DNA of 40,410 nt from an uncultured Duganella sp. (GTDB taxonomy: Bacteria; Pseudomonadota; Gammaproteobacteria; Burkholderiales; Burkholderiaceae). The DNA lies in contig CAMLSG010000017.1 of assembly GCA_946482635.1 (NCBI GenBank), positions 1-40,410 of the forward strand. Direction: 5' to 3'. Under the pieces are notes generated by a model. It ran no database searches. It saw nothing but the letters and a program-made list of their open reading frames with translations, and was not told the DNA's origin. This document shows positions 36,783 to 40,410 of this stretch, piece by piece. How positions within the stretch are numbered: the stretch's first letter is position 1; each line of letters opens with the position of its first letter. Made by a program: the position numbers and the translations under genes.

Positions 36783-38864
36783 TCATTGCTCCTCTACGAC
36801 AGCCACGCCCCATGGCGCCAGCTTGAGCACTTCGCCCTTGCCTACGGATTTGCCCGACAGGAGTTCCAGGCCTGCCGCGTAGTCATACTTCATTTGCTGC
36901 GGCTTGGCGGAGTAGTTGAGCAGGTAGCGCACCTGGCGCCCATTTTGCAGCGTGCCCCCACGCATGACGAGCGGATAGCGAACCATTGGCAAGGTGACGC
37001 CGGCGCGCTTTACCTGGTCCTCCATGATCCTGTCGATGACCGGATCGGTCGGCATGAAGCCAACATAGGTGACTTCCCCGCTGCCGTAACCATTGCGGGT
37101 CACGGCCGCGTAAGCCGGCCATGAGGGATGCTTGTAGTGGGCCAGCACCTGCGCCGTGGTCGGCTTGACGAACTCCATCCACCAGCGCACGCGATTGTCC
37201 TGCTTGCCGACGTGGAAAGGGTCACCGTCGAGCGTCACGTTTTCCGGGTTGGTGAACTGGCGATATTCGATACCGGCCGCTTCGGCGATCGCGCCGGGCT
37301 GGGTCGCGTAGCGCACCTTGGTGTTTTCGTCCGAGAAGCCGCTGCGGAAGGTGTAAAGCACCCGGCCGCCACCTTTGGCGAAGGCGTTGAGCCTCGCGAT
37401 TTCGGCATCGCTGGCAGCGTACAGCGACGGCACCACGATCAGTTTGTAGCCGGAAAGATTGGCTGTGGAAGAAGGGGACAGGATGTCCACGCCAACGTTC
37501 ATGCGGTACAAAGCATCGTAATAGGGCCGCATGGCCTCGTTGTAGCCGATGGTCTTCCCTTCGGCATGCACCTTGAACGCGTCGAAGCCGGCTTGGGCGG
37601 TGTTGCTGACGTAGAGCGCTACCTCATTCTTCTTGCGCAGGTTGACCAGCTTTGGGCCGAGCCGCTTCAGGTCGGCGCCGATGGATTTGGCCTCGGCGTA
37701 GACCTCATTCGGCTGGTAGTCCTGTGACAGCACGCCGCGCCAATAGGTTTCGACCGCATTCGCTGTGGTGGCCCAATGCCAGTACGACACCATGTTGGCG
37801 CCCGACGCCAGATGGCTGAACGCTTGCAGGCGCAACTGGCCCGGATACGGCGTCCAGTGCGGGAAGCCTTGCGCCTGCGTTTCCATGAGCAGGTAATTCT
37901 GGCCGTTGCGCAAGGAGCGCGTCAGGTCGCCGCCAAAGGCGATCTCGACGCCGGTCAGCTTGTCCTGGCTTGGGTGGTAGATGTCGATGCCCGCGACGTC
38001 GAGCGCCTTGGCCGCCTCCCAATGATCGACCTCCGGCTGCACGCCGTAGGAATGGTCTTTCCAGCCCAGGTCGAAATTCTGGGTGATGAACTGGTCGTTA
38101 CGTGCGCGGGACCGGACCAGGCCAGCCTGCCAGGCAAGGTATTCGGTCACCAGTTCGCGCTGGAAGGCAGCGAAGGCGTTGGACAGGCTGGCGTTAATGG
38201 AGCCATTCACGGAAGGGAAGTCTTCCCAGCTATTGATCCTGTTGCTCCAGTAATCGAGTCCAAACGCCTTGTTCAACTGTTCCAGGTCGGGGAATTTTTT
38301 GCGCATCGAAGCGACGAAGGCCGCCTGCACATTCGGACCGCTGGCGCCATAGGCCTTGGTCTCGTTGTCGACCTGGTAGCCGATGACGGCGGGATGGTCC
38401 TTGACGTGGTCGACCAGGGCCACGATCACACGTTCGGCCGCGCGCCGGAAATCGGGATCGGTGATGTCCATGTTCTGGCGCGGCCCGTATTCGGCGCGGC
38501 CTTTCGGCGTCACCACCAGCACGTTGGGGTGCTTGCGCGCCAGCCAGGTTGGAACCGCATAGGTCGGGGTGCCGACGATGACCTTGATGCCGGCCTTGTG
38601 AAAAGCCGACAGCATGCGGTCCACATGCGTGAAGTCGAACACGCCTTCGCTGCGTTCCAGCGTGCCCCAGGTCGATTCTGCGATCCGCACGACGCTGATG
38701 CCGGCCTCCTTCATCAGGCGCACGTCTTCGTCCAGGCGGTCGACCGGCGTGTACTCGTCGTAATAGGCAACGCCGAACAGTATTGTGTCCGGCAACTTCG
38801 GCGCAGCCATGGCTGCCCCCTGCAGCATGGCGAGCGCCAGGCCCGCGGCCAGCAAATGTCTCAT
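36783..38864 (-). CDS. GH42 beta-galactosidase, secreted
   Basis: This 693-residue protein has a signal peptide (MRHLLAAGLALAMLQGAAMAAP) and the GH42 layout: a TIM barrel (FGVAYYDEYTP, IRIAESTW-like motif near residue 60), a trimerisation domain and a C-terminal beta domain. The acid/base is probably E168 in QVDNETKAYG and the nucleophile E328 in LLMETQAQG. Most GH42 enzymes are cytosolic, so the signal peptide marks a periplasmic or secreted version. An in-frame GTG three codons upstream is a weaker start. It is first of three coupled glycosidase genes and is preceded by palindromes of LacI type. A plant or microbial polysaccharide with galactose, rhamnose and xylose side chains is a plausible substrate. 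Confidence 0.9.
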   Translation of the reverse strand: MRHLLAAGLALAMLQGAAMAAPKLPDTILFGVAYYDEYTPVDRLDEDVRLMKEAGISVVRIAESTWGTLERSEGVFDFTHVDRMLSAFHKAGIKVIVGTPTYAVPTWLARKHPNVLVVTPKGRAEYGPRQNMDITDPDFRRAAERVIVALVDHVKDHPAVIGYQVDNETKAYGASGPNVQAAFVASMRKKFPDLEQLNKAFGLDYWSNRINSWEDFPSVNGSINASLSNAFAAFQRELVTEYLAWQAGLVRSRARNDQFITQNFDLGWKDHSYGVQPEVDHWEAAKALDVAGIDIYHPSQDKLTGVEIAFGGDLTRSLRNGQNYLLMETQAQGFPHWTPYPGQLRLQAFSHLASGANMVSYWHWATTANAVETYWRGVLSQDYQPNEVYAEAKSIGADLKRLGPKLVNLRKKNEVALYVSNTAQAGFDAFKVHAEGKTIGYNEAMRPYYDALYRMNVGVDILSPSSTANLSGYKLIVVPSLYAASDAEIARLNAFAKGGGRVLYTFRSGFSDENTKVRYATQPGAIAEAAGIEYRQFTNPENVTLDGDPFHVGKQDNRVRWWMEFVKPTTAQVLAHYKHPSWPAYAAVTRNGYGSGEVTYVGFMPTDPVIDRIMEDQVKRAGVTLPMVRYPLVMRGGTLQNGRQVRYLLNYSAKPQQMKYDYAAGLELLSGKSVGKGEVLKLAPWGVAVVEEQ

Positions 38865-38886
38865 CTCCACCACCCCATATCGATAT

Positions 38887-38913
38887 TGTTAGCGCAACCA
38901 TGGTATCGATACC
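38887..38913. promoter_or_regulatory. LacI-type operator candidates upstream of GH42
   Basis: TGTTAGCGCAACCA (38887-38900) fits the general LacI-family pattern TGxTAxCG, and directly next to it is the perfect 12-base palindrome GGTATCGATACC (38902-38913). A third palindrome, ATATCGATAT, lies at 38877-38886. No LacI gene is in the window. The 130-base gap 38865-38994 holds no gene. Confidence 0.5.
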
Positions 38914-38994
38914 GGGCCGTGGGTTCAATGCATTTGAAGCGGGCGGGCCAAAATTTCAGGAAAACGAAGGAAAGGCACGAATTTGGTTATCGCA

Positions 38995-39801
38995 TCAGGC
39001 TAATCCCAGCGATTTGCGCAGGCTCGCGTCGACCGGGCCGGCCGGCATGAAGCGGCGCAATTTGCTCAGGAGGGATGCCTGTCCCGCCGGGGTACGACGC
39101 ATGCGCCAGGCGCCAAGCGCCGCTTCCACAATCGTGTTTGCCACACCGTCCGGACCGGGTGCACTGTTGATGCTGTTGACAACGGAGCGGGCCGCCGTAT
39201 CGCGGTCATGGTCATAATCGCCGATCCGCAGGGCGGTTTGGGGCGAATTGGCGTCCAGGTTGGTCTTGGTGTACGACGGCTGGACCAGGGTGACGCGGAT
39301 GCCGAACTGGCGCACCTCGTGGTCCAGCGTTTCGGACAGTCCTTCAACCGCGTGCTTTGAAGCAGAGTACAGTCCCATGTACGGCGCAGGGAGGAAGCCA
39401 AGCACGGAACTGACATTCACGATCCGGCCATGGCGCTGCTTTCGCATATGCGGGAGCACGGCGCGTACCATGCGCAGCACGCCGAACACGTTGGTATCGA
39501 ACAGGGCGGCGGCTTCGGTAACCGATGTTTCCTCCACCGCTCCGACCATACTCATGCCGGCGTTGTTGACCAGGATATCGATCCGGCCCGCGCGCTCGAT
39601 CACGGCCTGGACGCCAAGCTCCACGGACGCGTCATCGCGAACATCCATTTCGATCAGTTCGACGCCCGACAGGGGGGATGTTTTGGCGATGCTGCGCACC
39701 GTGCCAAAGACGCGGTATCCCTGCGCTGCGAATTTCTCCGCTGCGGTGCGTCCGATGCCGGACGAGACACCGGTAACCAATACAATCGGCGATTCCTTCA
39801 T
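38995..39801 (-). CDS. SDR-family oxidoreductase
   Basis: This 268-residue classical short-chain dehydrogenase has the cofactor motif TGVSSGIG (residues 10-17), NNAG near residue 83, an active-site serine in VNVSSVLG and the catalytic YSASK. It uses NAD(P)H to reduce or oxidise an alcohol or ketone; the substrate is unknown. GGAG precedes the ATG. It lies 15 bases after the FadL-family gene and is probably cotranscribed with it. Its stop is 130 bases from the GH42 start, so it likely belongs to a lipid or alcohol catabolism unit rather than to the glycosidases. Confidence 0.92.
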   Translation of the reverse strand: MKESPIVLVTGVSSGIGRTAAEKFAAQGYRVFGTVRSIAKTSPLSGVELIEMDVRDDASVELGVQAVIERAGRIDILVNNAGMSMVGAVEETSVTEAAALFDTNVFGVLRMVRAVLPHMRKQRHGRIVNVSSVLGFLPAPYMGLYSASKHAVEGLSETLDHEVRQFGIRVTLVQPSYTKTNLDANSPQTALRIGDYDHDRDTAARSVVNSINSAPGPDGVANTIVEAALGAWRMRRTPAGQASLLSKLRRFMPAGPVDASLRKSLGLA

Positions 39802-39816
39802 GTTTTTCTCCAGCGG

Positions 39817-40410
39817 TCAGAAGCGATAAGCCAGCGAGACGGCAAAGATGTCGCTCGCCAGCTTGTAGTTGCCATGCAAGGTGCTGCCGGTCGCCGAACG
39901 CATGGCGACAGCGGCATCATCGAGGAACAGGTGGGTGTAGCCGGCGCTCCATTCGACGCTTTGGCTGGCGCGCCAGGTGGCGCCGAGGGACAGCCACTTG
40001 CGGTCCACGTCCGGCACCCGGACGTCGCGGGAAGCGGCACGAACCGGCGTCTGGTCGTAAGCCACCCCGGCGCGCAGGGTCAGGTCCGGATTGAGCGTGT
40101 ATTCGGCGCCCAGCGCGCCGAACAGGGTGTTGCGATAGTCGAAGGTGATCGCCTGCGTTGCCTGCGGCGAATCGAAGTCGAGTACTACATCCTTGAACCG
40201 GCTCCATTTGGTTCGGTGCACGTCGGCCATGACGGACCAGCGTTCGTTGAGCTGGTGCGTCACGCTGATCGTCCAGGACGAGGGCATGCGCAGTTCGGTC
40301 GAGGCGTTGGTATCGGTGAACCAGCCGGGGCGCGTTGCGGCGAGAATTGCCTTCGGCCCTTGCGGCACGTCGAACGTGATCGATGCATCGCTCAGCTTAT
40401 GATTGACGCC
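39817..40410 (-). CDS. FadL/OmpP1/TodX-family outer-membrane transporter, 5' partial
   Basis: The frame is open to the right window edge, so only the C-terminal 197 residues are seen. The visible part is beta-barrel sequence with alternating hydrophobic residues and ends in YRF, the outer-membrane-protein C-terminal signature. Segments such as STELRMPSSWTISVTHQLNERWSVMADV and FGALGAEYTLNPDLTLRAGVAYDQTPV are typical of FadL, which takes up long-chain fatty acids or other hydrophobic molecules. It precedes the SDR gene in the same operon. Confidence 0.85.
   Translation of the reverse strand, partial: GVNHKLSDASITFDVPQGPKAILAATRPGWFTDTNASTELRMPSSWTISVTHQLNERWSVMADVHRTKWSRFKDVVLDFDSPQATQAITFDYRNTLFGALGAEYTLNPDLTLRAGVAYDQTPVRAASRDVRVPDVDRKWLSLGATWRASQSVEWSAGYTHLFLDDAAVAMRSATGSTLHGNYKLASDIFAVSLAYRF

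Overview
The window is GC-rich, densely packed, ordinary chromosomal DNA from a Gram-negative proteobacterium. It most resembles a soil or freshwater betaproteobacterium of the Oxalobacteraceae (Massilia/Duganella/Janthinobacterium type). That placement is inferred from the cbb3 oxidase gene order, the lipoprotein chitinases with CBM5/12 modules and the codon bias; no rRNA or marker gene fixes it. I found no tRNA, rRNA, CRISPR array, insertion sequence or prophage. REGION 1 (1-8497, + strand) is a complete cytochrome cbb3 oxidase locus: a TauE/SafE-type membrane protein (cut by the window edge), the copper P-type ATPase ccoI, ccoS, the structural genes ccoN-ccoO-ccoQ-ccoP, then ccoG and ccoH. 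ccoS and ccoQ encode only 48 residues each. A near-consensus FNR/Anr box lies upstream of ccoN, as expected for a microaerobically induced oxidase. REGION 2 (8494-14746) holds an ECF-like sigma factor with a small DUF2892 membrane protein, a 1038-residue hybrid histidine kinase (Cache-HAMP-HisKA-HATPase-REC-REC-Hpt), an unrecognised membrane protein, an SDR-DoxX fusion and a DUF2269 membrane protein. REGION 3 (14713-23475) is a run of small regulator/target cassettes: LysR with an EamA exporter; MarR with a second EamA exporter and a nitroreductase; PadR with a 2,4-dienoyl-CoA reductase (FadH) and an NTF2-like protein. Each divergent promoter carries clear inverted repeats, two identical or near-identical copies in the MarR and PadR cases. 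An AhpD/CMD-like protein and an orphan periplasmic binding protein follow. REGION 4 (23476-30641, + strand) is a chitin-degradation locus: two GH18 chitinases and one GH19 chitinase, all predicted outer-membrane lipoproteins sharing the same leader and CBM5/12 module. A cytosolic Fe(II)/2-oxoglutarate hydroxylase of the cupin_8/FIH type sits between them. REGION 5 (30647-40410, - strand) holds a YfbK-like VWA lipoprotein, a translationally coupled glycosidase set (GH42, then a GH78-like protein, then GH31) behind a LacI-type palindrome, an SDR dehydrogenase and the C-terminal part of a FadL-family outer-membrane transporter. Two patterns run through the window. All six convergent gene pairs overlap, abut or lie within 5 bases of each other. 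The regulator cassettes have unusually legible operators. The most unexpected content is the FIH-like hydroxylase with a full set of active-site residues inside the lipoprotein chitinase locus.
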